Assembly: GCF_019802085.1 (NCBI RefSeq)
Contig: NZ_JAHVHV010000001.1
Coordinates: 1,116,001 to 1,180,000 of the forward strand
DNA length: 64,000 nucleotides
Direction of reading: 5' to 3'
DNA from: Ferrimonas balearica
Lineage (GTDB): Bacteria > Pseudomonadota > Gammaproteobacteria > Enterobacterales > Shewanellaceae
The notes below the pieces were generated by a model that saw only the letters and a program-made list of their open reading frames with translations, searched no databases and was not told where the DNA came from. Position numbers and translations under genes: made by a program. Positions 54,474 through 63,649 of this stretch are shown here, in pieces; within the stretch, counting starts at the first letter, position 1; every line of letters begins with the position of its first letter.

Positions 54474-55477
54474 AGCGCTGGATGAAGGGCCTGTTGCTGG
54501 CGGGCAGCCTTATGATCACCGCGGCACTGGCAGCGGTCCTCTTTGCCTGGCACCAGGCTAACGCGGTGTTGGATGCGCCCCTGGCGCTCGACGAACCGGT
54601 GGAGATCACCGTGGACAGCGGACAAAGCGCCCGGGCCTTGTTGCGACAGTGGCAGGCACAGGGCTGGGTGGGCGACGAGTTGTGGCTGAAGCTGGGCCTG
54701 AAGCTTCGGCCGGAGCTGGCCGCCATCAAGACCGGCACCTACGACCTGGGCCCGGAGCTGACCGTCGCCGAGGCCCTGGCGCGCCTGGTGGAGGGCGCCG
54801 AGAAGCAGTTTCAGATCACCCTGGTGGAGGGCGGCACGGCGGCTCAGTGGCTGGCCCAGGTGCAGGCTCACCCCCGGGTTGAGGTCACGCTGGAGGACGT
54901 GGTGGCCCTGGATCTGGCTCTGGGGCTGGAGGATCAGCCCTCCGAAGGCTGGCTCTACCCGGACACCTACGCCTTTGTCGACGGCACCACCGATCTGGCG
55001 TTGTTGAGCCGGGCCTACCAGCGCATGGTGACGGCGGTCGAACAGGTATGGGACGAGCGTCAGTCTGAGCTGCCCATCAGCACCCCCTACGAGATGCTGA
55101 TCCTGGCCTCCATCATCGAAAAGGAGACCGGTCAGCCCCAGGAGCGCGGCCTGGTCAGTTCGGTGTTCGTCAATCGCCTGAACAAGGGGATGCGCCTGCA
55201 GACGGATCCTACGGTGATCTACGGGGTGGGGGAGGACTACCAGGGGCGGATCACCCGCAAGCACCTCAACACCTGGACCCCTTACAACACCTATCGGATC
55301 CACGGTCTGCCGCCGACCCCCATCGCCAACCCTTCGTTGGCGTCGCTGCAAGCGGCGGTCAATCCCGATGAGTCCGACTACCTCTACTTTGTCTCCAAGG
55401 GCAACGGCACACACCAGTTCTCCCGGACCCTGCGGGAGCACAACAACGCCGTTAACCGCTACATTCGAAACCAGTAA
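54464..55477 (+). CDS. mltG: endolytic murein transglycosylase MltG (YceG)
   Basis: A 337-residue inner-membrane enzyme with one N-terminal helix (about 12-30) and a periplasmic domain. EGWLYPDTYAF, ILASIIEKETG with the catalytic Glu, and LQTDPTVIYG followed by NTYRIHGLPPTPIANP are the YceG signature. It cleaves nascent glycan strands and so sets their length. Overlaps pabC. Confidence 0.96.
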   Translation: MALKRWMKGLLLAGSLMITAALAAVLFAWHQANAVLDAPLALDEPVEITVDSGQSARALLRQWQAQGWVGDELWLKLGLKLRPELAAIKTGTYDLGPELTVAEALARLVEGAEKQFQITLVEGGTAAQWLAQVQAHPRVEVTLEDVVALDLALGLEDQPSEGWLYPDTYAFVDGTTDLALLSRAYQRMVTAVEQVWDERQSELPISTPYEMLILASIIEKETGQPQERGLVSSVFVNRLNKGMRLQTDPTVIYGVGEDYQGRITRKHLNTWTPYNTYRIHGLPPTPIANPSLASLQAAVNPDESDYLYFVSKGNGTHQFSRTLREHNNAVNRYIRNQ

Positions 55478-55480
55478 TCC

Positions 55481-56104
55481 ATGGCAGAACAAGGCAAATT
55501 CATTGTAATCGAGGGCCTGGAAGGGGCCGGCAAAAGCACCGCCATCGAGGTGGTCGACCGCTACCTGGCCGAGCGTTTCCCCTCCACGGAGATCGTCCAC
55601 ACTCGGGAGCCCGGTGGCACGCCGCTGGCGGAGGAGATCCGCGACATCTGGAAGCGTCCCCGAGAGGAGGCGATGGCGCCGATGACGGAGCTGTTGATGG
55701 TGTACGCCTGCCGAGCCCAGTTGGTGGAGACGGTGATCAAGCCGGCCTTGGCCCGCGGCGCCATCGTAGTGGGCGATCGTCACGATCTGTCCAGCCAGGC
55801 CTACCAGGGCGGTGGCCGGTCGCTGGCGGAGCCGGTGGCCAAACTCTCGGCCCTGACCTTGGACGGCTTTTCCCCGGATCTCACCCTCTACCTGGACATT
55901 GACCCGGAGCTGGGCCTCAGCCGGGCCCGTGCCCGGGGCGCGCTGGATCGCATCGAGCTAGAGCAGCTGTCGTTTTTCGAGCGCGCCCGTGAAGCCTATC
56001 TGTCGGCCGCCCATCAGGACGCCAGCATCGTCACCATCGATGCCGGCCAGCCCATGGCGCAGGTCCACGCGGATCTGCGCCGCGCCCTGGACAGTGCCCT
56101 ATGA
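55481..56104 (+). CDS. tmk: thymidylate kinase
   Basis: A 207-residue kinase making d[13 protein letters not shown] is the P-loop, [14 protein letters not shown] the substrate block with the DR-type motif, and [16 protein letters not shown] the thymidine site. It starts 3 bp after mltG and its stop overlaps the holB ATG. Confidence 0.97.
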   Translation: MAEQGKFIVIEGLEGAGKSTAIEVVDRYLAERFPSTEIVHTREPGGTPLAEEIRDIWKRPREEAMAPMTELLMVYACRAQLVETVIKPALARGAIVVGDRHDLSSQAYQGGGRSLAEPVAKLSALTLDGFSPDLTLYLDIDPELGLSRARARGALDRIELEQLSFFERAREAYLSAAHQDASIVTIDAGQPMAQVHADLRRALDSAL

Positions 56105-57021
56105 CGGCACTACTGCCCTGGCTTCAACCGGTTGCCGAGCGCTGGCTGGCCCAGCGCCAGCAACAGCGGCTGGGGCACGCCCTGTTACTGCAGGGGCCGC
56201 CCGGCGTGGGCAAAGGGGAGATGGCTCGCTGGATCGCCGAACAACTGCTCTGTGACCTGTGCAAGGGCTGTGGGCAGTGCAAAAGCTGCCTGCTGCTGGC
56301 GGCGGGGCATCACCCGGATCTGTACCAGCTGGCCCCGGAGGGGCAGCAGATCAAAGTGGAGTCGGTGCGCCAGCTGATTGGCCAACTGACCGGCACGGCG
56401 CACCAGGGGGGCGCACGGGTGGCGATCCTCCAGCAGGCGGAGCGGATGAACACCGCCTCCGCCAACGCGCTGCTTAAAACCCTGGAGGAGCCGGCCCCCG
56501 GGGTGTACCTCATCCTGGTGTCCGATGGGGCGCAGCCTCTGTTGCCCACCATCGTCAGTCGGTGTCAGCGCCTGGTGGTGAGCATGCCCAGTCCCGATGT
56601 TCTGGCGGCGTATCTCGGATCCCTTGGCGATAAACTGGGGGATTGGCCCTACTGGCCGCGGATCCTGGGAGGGCCCCTGGCGTTGAAGGCGGCGTTGGAG
56701 AGTGACGGCCTCAGTGAGGCCCGGGCGCTGCGTGAGGCCTGGCAGGAAAGCCTGTCGGCAGGGCTTGTGAGTCCGCGGCTGACTCAAGTGGCGCAAGAAC
56801 AGGCTGCACTGGCACTCAAGGTGTTGTATTTTGAGTTATTATCTCAGTGTGGGTCGCAACCGGAGCGCACCGCCTGGCTCTATTCCATGCTGACCCAGGT
56901 TGCCCAACAGCAGCGCTGGCTGGACCGTCAAAGCGGCATCAACTTGACCGCGACCTTCCAGCAACTGATAGTGGACTATCAACATCGAGCCCAGGAGGGG
57001 GCAGCGCCACACCATGGTTAA
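56101..57021 (+). CDS. holB: DNA polymerase III delta' subunit
   Basis: A 306-residue clamp-loader subunit. GPPGVGKGE is a P-loop remnant, [13 protein letters not shown] the zinc module, and [20 protein letters not shown] followed by SRCQRL the SRC motif that supplies the Arg finger. Coupled to tmk by ATGA and to pilZ by an 8-bp overlap. Confidence 0.96.
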   Translation: MTALLPWLQPVAERWLAQRQQQRLGHALLLQGPPGVGKGEMARWIAEQLLCDLCKGCGQCKSCLLLAAGHHPDLYQLAPEGQQIKVESVRQLIGQLTGTAHQGGARVAILQQAERMNTASANALLKTLEEPAPGVYLILVSDGAQPLLPTIVSRCQRLVVSMPSPDVLAAYLGSLGDKLGDWPYWPRILGGPLALKAALESDGLSEARALREAWQESLSAGLVSPRLTQVAQEQAALALKVLYFELLSQCGSQPERTAWLYSMLTQVAQQQRWLDRQSGINLTATFQQLIVDYQHRAQEGAAPHHG

Positions 57022-57340
57022 TCTCGAAGCCCAGTTCGATACCCTGGCCCAGCTCTACCGAGCTTACATGCCGTTTGTTCGCCACGGTGGGCTGTTTTTC
57101 GTCTCCAGTCGCGAATATCAGATGGGGGACACCATTGAAGCTCGCTATCGGTTGCCCGAGAGCGAGCAGTGGTACGAGTTCAGTGGCCAGGTGGTCTGGA
57201 TCAACCCGCTGGGTTCCCAGGGGGGCCGGCCGCCGGGTGTAGGGCTGGCATTTGGTGAAGAGCAAAACCCCCACAAGCCCCGCATCGAGCAGCTGCTGGC
57301 CGATCAGCTCGGCTCCAATCAATTGACCTCGACCATGTAG
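57014..57340 (+). CDS. pilZ: PilZ, type IV pilus biogenesis protein
   Basis: A 108-residue single PilZ domain. LYRAYMPFVRHGGLFF, GDTIEARYRLP and GQVVWINPLGSQGGRPPGVGLAF ending with TM closely follow Pseudomonas aeruginosa PilZ, which is needed for type IV pili and, unlike other PilZ domains, lacks the RxxxR c-di-GMP site; that site is absent here too. The holB-pilZ-tatD order is the same as in Pseudomonas. Confidence 0.93.
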   Translation: MVNLEAQFDTLAQLYRAYMPFVRHGGLFFVSSREYQMGDTIEARYRLPESEQWYEFSGQVVWINPLGSQGGRPPGVGLAFGEEQNPHKPRIEQLLADQLGSNQLTSTM

Positions 57341-57381
57341 GCCGTTACCCTTTCGGCCCGTTTCGAAAGTGGACCCCTGCT

Positions 57382-58155
57382 GTGCTGATTGACTCCCATT
57401 GCCACCTTGACCGCCTGGTCGAAGGTGACGCTCCCGCCGATTTGACCCCCATTCTCGACGCCGCCAGGGCCCGCGGGGTCGAAAAGCTGCTCTGTGTCTC
57501 CGTTTCCCAGCAGGGGTATGACCGCATGAAGGCGCTGGTCGCGCCTCACCCTGAGGTGTCCCTCTCCTGCGGTGTGCACCCGCTGGATATCAAGGACGGG
57601 TTTGATCCGGCCTGGTTGGCCCGGGAAGCGGCGGATCCGCAAGTGGTGGCCATCGGCGAAACCGGATTGGATTACTACTACAGCAAGGACAACATCGAAG
57701 CCCAGCAGCAGGCGTTTGCCCACCACATTCAGCTCGCCAACAGGTTGGAGAAACCGGTGATCATCCACACCCGGGATGCCCGGGAGGACACCTTGCGCAT
57801 CTGGCGTGAGAATGGTGGGCGCAACGGGGTGTTGCACTGCTTTACCGAGTCCTGGGAGATGGCCCGGGATGCGCTGGAGTTGGGTCTCTACATCTCCATC
57901 AGCGGGATCGTGACCTTCCGTAATGCCGAGGCGCTGAGAGAGGTGGTGCGACGGGTGCCCATGGACCGGCTGCTGGTGGAGACGGACGCCCCCTACCTGG
58001 CCCCGGTGCCGCACCGCGGCAAAACCAATCAGCCGGCCTACGTGCGCGAGGTGGCGCAGTTTGTGGCGGATCTGAAGCAGGTGTCTTACGAGACGCTGTT
58101 GGAGCAGACCGCCAGTAACTTCTTTACCCTGTTTCCTGGGGCGCGAAGCGTCTGA
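57382..58155 (+). CDS. TatD family metal-dependent hydrolase (YcfH)
   Basis: A 257-residue TIM-barrel hydrolase. DSHCHLD, GETGLDYYYS, HTRDA and ETDAPYLAPVPHRGK hold the metal ligands. Relatives are 3'-5' DNases or D-aminoacyl-tRNA deacylase-like, with the role of YcfH unsettled. The start is a GTG at 57382, 41 bp after pilZ. Confidence 0.93.
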   Translation: MLIDSHCHLDRLVEGDAPADLTPILDAARARGVEKLLCVSVSQQGYDRMKALVAPHPEVSLSCGVHPLDIKDGFDPAWLAREAADPQVVAIGETGLDYYYSKDNIEAQQQAFAHHIQLANRLEKPVIIHTRDAREDTLRIWRENGGRNGVLHCFTESWEMARDALELGLYISISGIVTFRNAEALREVVRRVPMDRLLVETDAPYLAPVPHRGKTNQPAYVREVAQFVADLKQVSYETLLEQTASNFFTLFPGARSV

Positions 58156-58178
58156 GGGGAGGAGGTTGATGAGGGCGC

Positions 58179-58216
58179 AAAAAAAAAGCCCGCGACGACT
58201 CCGATGTCACGAGCTT
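58179..58216 (-). terminator. intrinsic terminator downstream of rsmF
   Basis: On the minus strand AAGCTCGTGAC and GTCGCGGGCTT pair fully when G-U wobbles are allowed, followed by nine T. Read on the plus strand the stem has mismatches, so it serves the minus strand. Confidence 0.75.
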
Positions 58217-58351
58217 AGGGGAAGGGTTCAACAGAACCTTGCGCTAGCGAAGACCTGACGACTTCGTAGGCAAAAAGCTTAGACCAGTTTGTCGGCTTTG
58301 CTCGCCAAATCCCCACTTTTTGGTAACAAAAGTTAAATCGGTTCGCCTGGC

Positions 58352-59764
58352 TTAGGCCAGGCTGATCTTATCCCGCACCAGTTCACGGGGCAGGGCGTTC
58401 TTCAGACGACTGCCCACCCACTTGGCCAGCCCCAGTGGGTGGCCCCGGTAACGCACAATCACTTCCCCCTTGCCGCCGGCGGCGTCCATCGGCAGATCCC
58501 GGCCCATCAAGTACTGCTCCGCCTGGCCCTCATCCAGCTCGACCCCTTTGCTGTCGTCCGACGGCAGGGACATCACCGCTTCGTGAAAGGTTTTAAACCC
58601 CTTCTTGTGGCGTTCGGCCAGTTTTAGCCCCATGCGGTCCATGCGGATCCGGCCAATCAGACCCGACAAGGGGGTAGGGAACCACCACAGCTCCTTGTCC
58701 CGCACCATCAGTTGCCCTGGGTTGGGCAGGGTCAGGCCAAACTGGTCGCTGAAGTAGGCGGACAGCTCCTGCGCCTCCTTGGCCTTGGCGGGGCTGAAGG
58801 GGAAGCGGCCCAGCTTCGGCGGGCGGACCTCGCTGTCGATGGTGGCGGTTTTGCGCAGGGCCGCCACAAAGAAGCCTTCGGAGTCGAAGATCTGCGGCCA
58901 GATGTGCAGGTAGCCCTCCTCGGTCAGGGCCTTGTCGGCGCCGGGGAAGAGATCCCCCAAGGGCGCCACCTCAACCGCGTCCGGGTACTGGGCCAGCAGA
59001 TGGGCACAGACGTCCTGGTTCTCACGCCGGTTGAGGGTGCAGGTGGAGTAGATCAGCACGCCACCGGGCTTCAGGGCGGCAAAGGCGGACTCGATAAGAT
59101 CCCGCTGGATCCCGGCAATGGTCTCAATGGACTCGAGGCTCCAGTTGTCCATCGATTCAGGGTCCTTGCGCACCGTGCCTTCGCCAGAACAGGGCGCATC
59201 CAAAAGGATGGCGTCGAACTGCTCCGGCAGGGTTGGGCCAAACACCCGCCCGTCGAAATGGGTCATCACCACGTTGCGGATCCCAAGTCGCTGCAGGTTG
59301 GAGTAGAGGCCCTTGAGACGGCTGGAGGAGAACTCGTTGGCCATCAGCAGGCCGCGGTTTTCCATGGCGGCGGCGATCTGAGTGGTCTTGGAGCCCGGGG
59401 CAGAGGCCACGTCGAGCACCTGCTCCGGCGCGTCACTGTGAGCGAACAGCGCGGTGGGCGGCATCATCGAGGAGGCTTCCTGGATGTAGAACAGGCCACA
59501 CAGGTGTTCGATGGTGTTGCCCAAAGGCTGGCTGTCGTCTTCGCGGGTCAACCAGAAGCCGGTGTCACACCAGGGCACCGGTTCCAGCGTCCACCCCTTG
59601 GCGGCCATCCGCTCGGTGAAAGCTTCGACACTGATCTTCAGTGTGTTGACGCGAATGGAGCGACGCAGGGGTTGCGTGCTGTACGCCACGAAATCTTCAA
59701 GGGTAAGATGGGCGGGTAGGATCGCCTCGATGCTATCGAGAAACTCCTGGGAAAACGACGGCAT
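58352..59764 (-). CDS. rsmF: 16S rRNA (cytosine(1407)-C5)-methyltransferase RsmF
   Basis: A 470-residue enzyme (E. coli 479). The SAM domain has VLDVASAPGSKT, LDAPCSGEGT with one catalytic Cys and YSTCTLN with the nucleophile Cys; the C-terminal part is a PUA-like RNA-binding domain. The ATG at 59764 has CAGGAA upstream; the frame stays open a further 91 codons but that part is unrelated. In E. coli rsmF follows yebS-yebT (letAB); here one gene lies between. Confidence 0.95.
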   Translation of the reverse strand: MPSFSQEFLDSIEAILPAHLTLEDFVAYSTQPLRRSIRVNTLKISVEAFTERMAAKGWTLEPVPWCDTGFWLTREDDSQPLGNTIEHLCGLFYIQEASSMMPPTALFAHSDAPEQVLDVASAPGSKTTQIAAAMENRGLLMANEFSSSRLKGLYSNLQRLGIRNVVMTHFDGRVFGPTLPEQFDAILLDAPCSGEGTVRKDPESMDNWSLESIETIAGIQRDLIESAFAALKPGGVLIYSTCTLNRRENQDVCAHLLAQYPDAVEVAPLGDLFPGADKALTEEGYLHIWPQIFDSEGFFVAALRKTATIDSEVRPPKLGRFPFSPAKAKEAQELSAYFSDQFGLTLPNPGQLMVRDKELWWFPTPLSGLIGRIRMDRMGLKLAERHKKGFKTFHEAVMSLPSDDSKGVELDEGQAEQYLMGRDLPMDAAGGKGEVIVRYRGHPLGLAKWVGSRLKNALPRELVRDKISLA

Positions 59765-59828
59765 AGTCCGGTTCCTGAGGGCAAAAACGGCGGCAACTAT
59801 AACACAGTGGAAGTGAGGGTAGCACAGG

Positions 59829-61055
59829 GTGTTAAACAGAGTATGGGGTGGCTTTTTCTTTATCGCGACCCTGGCCGCGTTGTGGCAATGGGCCGGCGGT
59901 AACGAGGCGATATTCGCCGCGGTGCTGGAGCAGGTGATGAGCATGGCCAAGCTGGCGGTGGAGATCGCCATCGGCCTGGCAGGCATCATGGCATTGTGGA
60001 TGGGTTTGATGCGCATCGGCGAGCGGGCGGGGCTCATTGATTGGCTGGCCCGGGTTTTGTCGCCCCTGCTTCACCGCCTGATGCCGGAGGTGCCCAAGGG
60101 GCACCCGGCCTTTGGCGCCATCACCATGAATCTTTCCGCCAACGTACTGGGCATGGACAACGCCGCCACCCCCATGGGCATTCAGGCGATGAAACAGCTG
60201 CAGGCGTTAAACCCCAAACCGGACACCGCCACCAACGCCCAGATCCTGTTCCTGGTGCTGAACACCTCCTCGGTCACCCTGTTCCCCATCGCCGTGCTGG
60301 TCTACCGGGCTCAGCAGGGGGCGGCGCATCCCGCAGATGTGTTTGTGCCCATACTGCTGGCCACATTGGCCTCCACCCTGGCGGGCCTGTTGGCGGTCAG
60401 CCTGGTGCAGCGCATCAATCTGCTCGACAGGGTGGTGCTGTTCTGGGGATTGGGGATCGGGGCCGGCCTTACCGCACTGCTGGCGACCCTGGCGGGGTTC
60501 ACCGCCACCCAACTGCAGAGCTTCTCCCTGTTCTGGGGCAACGCCATCCTCTGTGCCTTTATCGTGCTGGTGATCGCAGCGGGACAGTGGCGCCGTCAGC
60601 CGGTGTTCGATCAGTTTGTGGAGGGGGCCAAAGAGGGGCTGACCACCACCTTGACCCTGGTGCCCTACCTGCTTGCCATGCTGGTGGCCATCGGGGCGCT
60701 GCGCGGCTCAGGGGCGCTGGAACTGGCCCTGGAGGGGATCCGGTCGGTGGTGATGGGCCTGGGCTGGGACACCCGCTTTGTCGAGGCGCTGCCCACGGCG
60801 CTGATGAAGCCGTTCAGCGGCTCCGGCGCGCGGGCGATGATGCTGGAGACGATGAACAGCGCCGGGGTCGATTCCTTTGCCGGGCGCCTGGCGGCGCTGT
60901 TCCAGGGCTCTACCGAGACCACCTTCTACGTCCTGGCGGTCTATTTCGGTGCCGTTGGGGTGCGACACACCCGCCATGCCATCGGCTGCGGCCTGTTGGC
61001 CGATCTGGCGGGGATCCTTGCGGCCATCGGCGTGGCCTACTGGTTCTTCGCCTAG
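59829..61055 (+). CDS. fused SpmA/SpmB-type nucleoside-recognition (Gate) domain membrane protein
   Basis: A 408-residue inner-membrane protein with about ten helices. Two halves each hold a Gate domain: the first with LSANVLGMDNAATPMGIQAM (as in SpmA), the second with MKPFSGSGARAMM and GSTETTFYVLAVYFGAVGVRHTRHA (as in SpmB). In Bacillus spmA and spmB are separate and act in spore dehydration; in non-sporing bacteria the fused form probably transports an unknown solute. GTG start with GAGGG eight bases upstream. It is convergent with letB, overlapping it by 4 bp. Confidence 0.85.
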   Translation: MLNRVWGGFFFIATLAALWQWAGGNEAIFAAVLEQVMSMAKLAVEIAIGLAGIMALWMGLMRIGERAGLIDWLARVLSPLLHRLMPEVPKGHPAFGAITMNLSANVLGMDNAATPMGIQAMKQLQALNPKPDTATNAQILFLVLNTSSVTLFPIAVLVYRAQQGAAHPADVFVPILLATLASTLAGLLAVSLVQRINLLDRVVLFWGLGIGAGLTALLATLAGFTATQLQSFSLFWGNAILCAFIVLVIAAGQWRRQPVFDQFVEGAKEGLTTTLTLVPYLLAMLVAIGALRGSGALELALEGIRSVVMGLGWDTRFVEALPTALMKPFSGSGARAMMLETMNSAGVDSFAGRLAALFQGSTETTFYVLAVYFGAVGVRHTRHAIGCGLLADLAGILAAIGVAYWFFA

Positions 61056-63649
61056 AAGCGCGGCTGCCACTGCAGCCAGCGGGCGTCGGCGGTGTCTGCC
61101 AGCGGGAAGCGTTCACCGGCGGCGACCGCGTTGGCCTCGTCGCCGGCCTGTTCGGTGGCGAAGGCGATCCCTCCAATCAGCAAGGATTCCACTGACTCGG
61201 TGGCGATCTGGGCCCCGGAGAACAGGCCAAAGTCCAGGTAGAGACCGGAAGCGTTCCAGAACCGGCTGCTTCGGTTCACCAGGTGCTGATGCCGGGGGTC
61301 GAGCTGGATCTCGATGTCCACCGACGCGGCGTCCTCCGCCAGACGCGTGTGCACCACTTCTCCCACTTTCATCTGACGATAGAGCACCGGGCTGCCGATC
61401 TGCAGCGAGCCCAGGCGGGGCTGGTTGAGCACCAGGCGCAGGCCGCCGTCGTAGGGCAGGAGCACCGGCACCTCCTCGAGCAGGGTAAAGGCATCATCCT
61501 GCTGGGTGGACTCGCCGGGCAGGACAGCGACGTAGTTGCCGGTCAGCAGGGTATCGAGGTTTTTGGCCCCAGCCAGGTTAAGTTCAGCGCTGACCAGGTA
61601 GAAACGGCTGTCCTGGTTTAGGAAGGGCTCGGCAAAGCGCGCGTCGATGCTGGCGGTCAGAGTCTGGAATTTGAGGTCATCGGAGAGGGCCACCGAGTCG
61701 ATGCGGCCCACTTCGTGACCCAGGTAGCGGATCCCCGCCTTTACCGGCACCCGAGCCTGGGGCTTGGCGTAGAGCGTAAAGCTCACCCGGGGGGAGAGCG
61801 CCGCGTCGCGGTCCGGGTAGATGGTGCGATCCTCAGGCGCGCCGGCCTGGAGCGTGCCCCGATGGTCAAAGGCGAGGCCGCCACGCAGCAGCTGGGGCAG
61901 GGGGCCGGCTTCGATGGCCACCCCCGCGAGTGAGCCCTCTACCTTGACCTGGCTGCGGTGCCAGAAGCGGCTGCCGGTGCCAATCTGGGCCCGGTAGGGG
62001 GCGTCGATGGCCAGCGCCACTCGAAAGCCGTCATCCACCAGATCGATGGCCGCCACCTTGCCCACCTCCAACTCGCGGAAGTACACCGGTGCGCCCAGGC
62101 TCAGGCCCAGCAGGGCATCGGTGTGCAGTACCAGGCGGGCAGGGGGGCCCTGACGGGCGGCCTTTTCGCTTTCATGGATGGCGAAGACCGCATCCTCGGC
62201 AGCAGCGTCGCCGGAGCCGGTGGAGAAGCTCAGCCCGCCACGAATGAGGTTGGCCAGCGGTGCGGACTGCACCTTGAGGCCGGAAAGATCCGCATCGATG
62301 GTGACGCCGCCATGGCGCCAGAACAGCGAGTTGGCCTTAATGAGCTCGTGGTAGGGGGCGGTGATCCAGGCGGTCACCTCGACGTGGTCACCGGCCAGGG
62401 CCAGATGGGTGACCTCGCCCACCGGGAAGGAGCGGAACAGAATGGGGGCGCCGACCGAGAGCCCTTCGGCGCTTTGTTGGGTCAGCGTGACCAGGCGGCC
62501 AGGCAGCTGCCCCTTGGGCCGACCGTCGTGGAGGGTGAAGCGGGTGCCGGGTTCGCCGTCGCCCGGCAGCAGAGCGATGAAATCGCCAAACAGCAGGGTA
62601 TCGAGGTGTTTGACGCCGTCCAGGCCGAACTCGGCTCCGGCACGCCAAAACTGGCTGTTGCGATTGAACAGGTGGCGATACTCGCCGCTGACTCGGGCAC
62701 TGAGCTGTACGCCGTCGTCGTTGAGGTGGATGCTGTACACCTCGCCGAGCTTGAGGCCCCGGTGCTGGATGGGGGTGCCGACGCGCAGCCCTTCGGCGTG
62801 GTCGGCTTTGAACAGCACATCGAAGGTGGGTTCCGCTGCGGCGACGCTGTCGTGTAGGGCAAACACCGAGCCGTGGTGCGCCGGCTCGCCATCGGCGGGG
62901 GAGGAGAAGCTGACGCCACCGGCCAGCAGGGTGGCCAGGCTGTCCAGCTCCACGTCCACACCATCGAGACCGGCACGTACCCGGGCGCCGGAGGCGTTCC
63001 AGAACAGGCTGTTGTCCCGCACCAGTGAGCGGTACTCCGGCTCGATCACCGCCGTCAGGTGCACTTGTCGGGTGTCCGGATCCAACTCGTACTTGAGGAT
63101 TTGACCCACCTCCACCTGCTGGAAGTAGACCCCACTGCCCACATCCAGTGAACCGCGGCGTTCGGCCAGCAGTTCGACGGTCAGTCCACCGTCCTGGGTG
63201 GCACGCACCGGGGCCTCAAAGGTGCCCACGTACTGGTAGCGCTTGGGCCCTTCGCCGGGTGACATGGTGATGTAGTTGCCGCTGAACAGGGCGTCGAGGC
63301 CCTCGATGCCAGTCAGGGAGGCCTTGGGGGAGACCAGCCAGAACTGAGTATCGCGACGCAGCAGGTCTTCCACCATGTGGCTCATCTTAACGGTGACCAT
63401 CACCCCCTGGTCCTCATCGTCCAGGGCCACGTGGGTGACCTGACCCACCACCAGGCCCTGGTAGCGCACCAGGGTTTTGTTGGCTTCGATGCCGTTGGCG
63501 GTGGGGAAGTGGATCTCGATGACGGTGCCCCGCTCCTGGATGTAGGAGGCCAGCAGCCAGGCCCCCAACAGGAAGGCGGTGATGGGCAATATCCAGATGG
63601 GGGAGATCAGCTTCTTCTTACTGACTTTCGGCTTGTGGGTTTCGGTCAT
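61052..63649 (-). CDS. letB: intermembrane lipid transport protein LetB (seven MCE domains)
   Basis: An 865-residue protein with one N-terminal helix (about 16-36) and seven tandem MCE domains, seen as repeated VRYQGLVVGQV-, VYFQQVEVGQI-, IQHRGLKLGEV-, ILFRSFPVGEV-, VYFRELEVGKV-, IRYLGHEVGRI- and VLYRQMKVGEV-type blocks. E. coli LetB (YebT, 877 residues) has the same seven and forms a tunnel for phospholipids across the periplasm. I prefer the ATG at 63649 to a GTG four codons earlier. It overlaps the letA end by about 32 bp. Confidence 0.93.
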   Translation of the reverse strand: MTETHKPKVSKKKLISPIWILPITAFLLGAWLLASYIQERGTVIEIHFPTANGIEANKTLVRYQGLVVGQVTHVALDDEDQGVMVTVKMSHMVEDLLRRDTQFWLVSPKASLTGIEGLDALFSGNYITMSPGEGPKRYQYVGTFEAPVRATQDGGLTVELLAERRGSLDVGSGVYFQQVEVGQILKYELDPDTRQVHLTAVIEPEYRSLVRDNSLFWNASGARVRAGLDGVDVELDSLATLLAGGVSFSSPADGEPAHHGSVFALHDSVAAAEPTFDVLFKADHAEGLRVGTPIQHRGLKLGEVYSIHLNDDGVQLSARVSGEYRHLFNRNSQFWRAGAEFGLDGVKHLDTLLFGDFIALLPGDGEPGTRFTLHDGRPKGQLPGRLVTLTQQSAEGLSVGAPILFRSFPVGEVTHLALAGDHVEVTAWITAPYHELIKANSLFWRHGGVTIDADLSGLKVQSAPLANLIRGGLSFSTGSGDAAAEDAVFAIHESEKAARQGPPARLVLHTDALLGLSLGAPVYFRELEVGKVAAIDLVDDGFRVALAIDAPYRAQIGTGSRFWHRSQVKVEGSLAGVAIEAGPLPQLLRGGLAFDHRGTLQAGAPEDRTIYPDRDAALSPRVSFTLYAKPQARVPVKAGIRYLGHEVGRIDSVALSDDLKFQTLTASIDARFAEPFLNQDSRFYLVSAELNLAGAKNLDTLLTGNYVAVLPGESTQQDDAFTLLEEVPVLLPYDGGLRLVLNQPRLGSLQIGSPVLYRQMKVGEVVHTRLAEDAASVDIEIQLDPRHQHLVNRSSRFWNASGLYLDFGLFSGAQIATESVESLLIGGIAFATEQAGDEANAVAAGERFPLADTADARWLQWQPRF

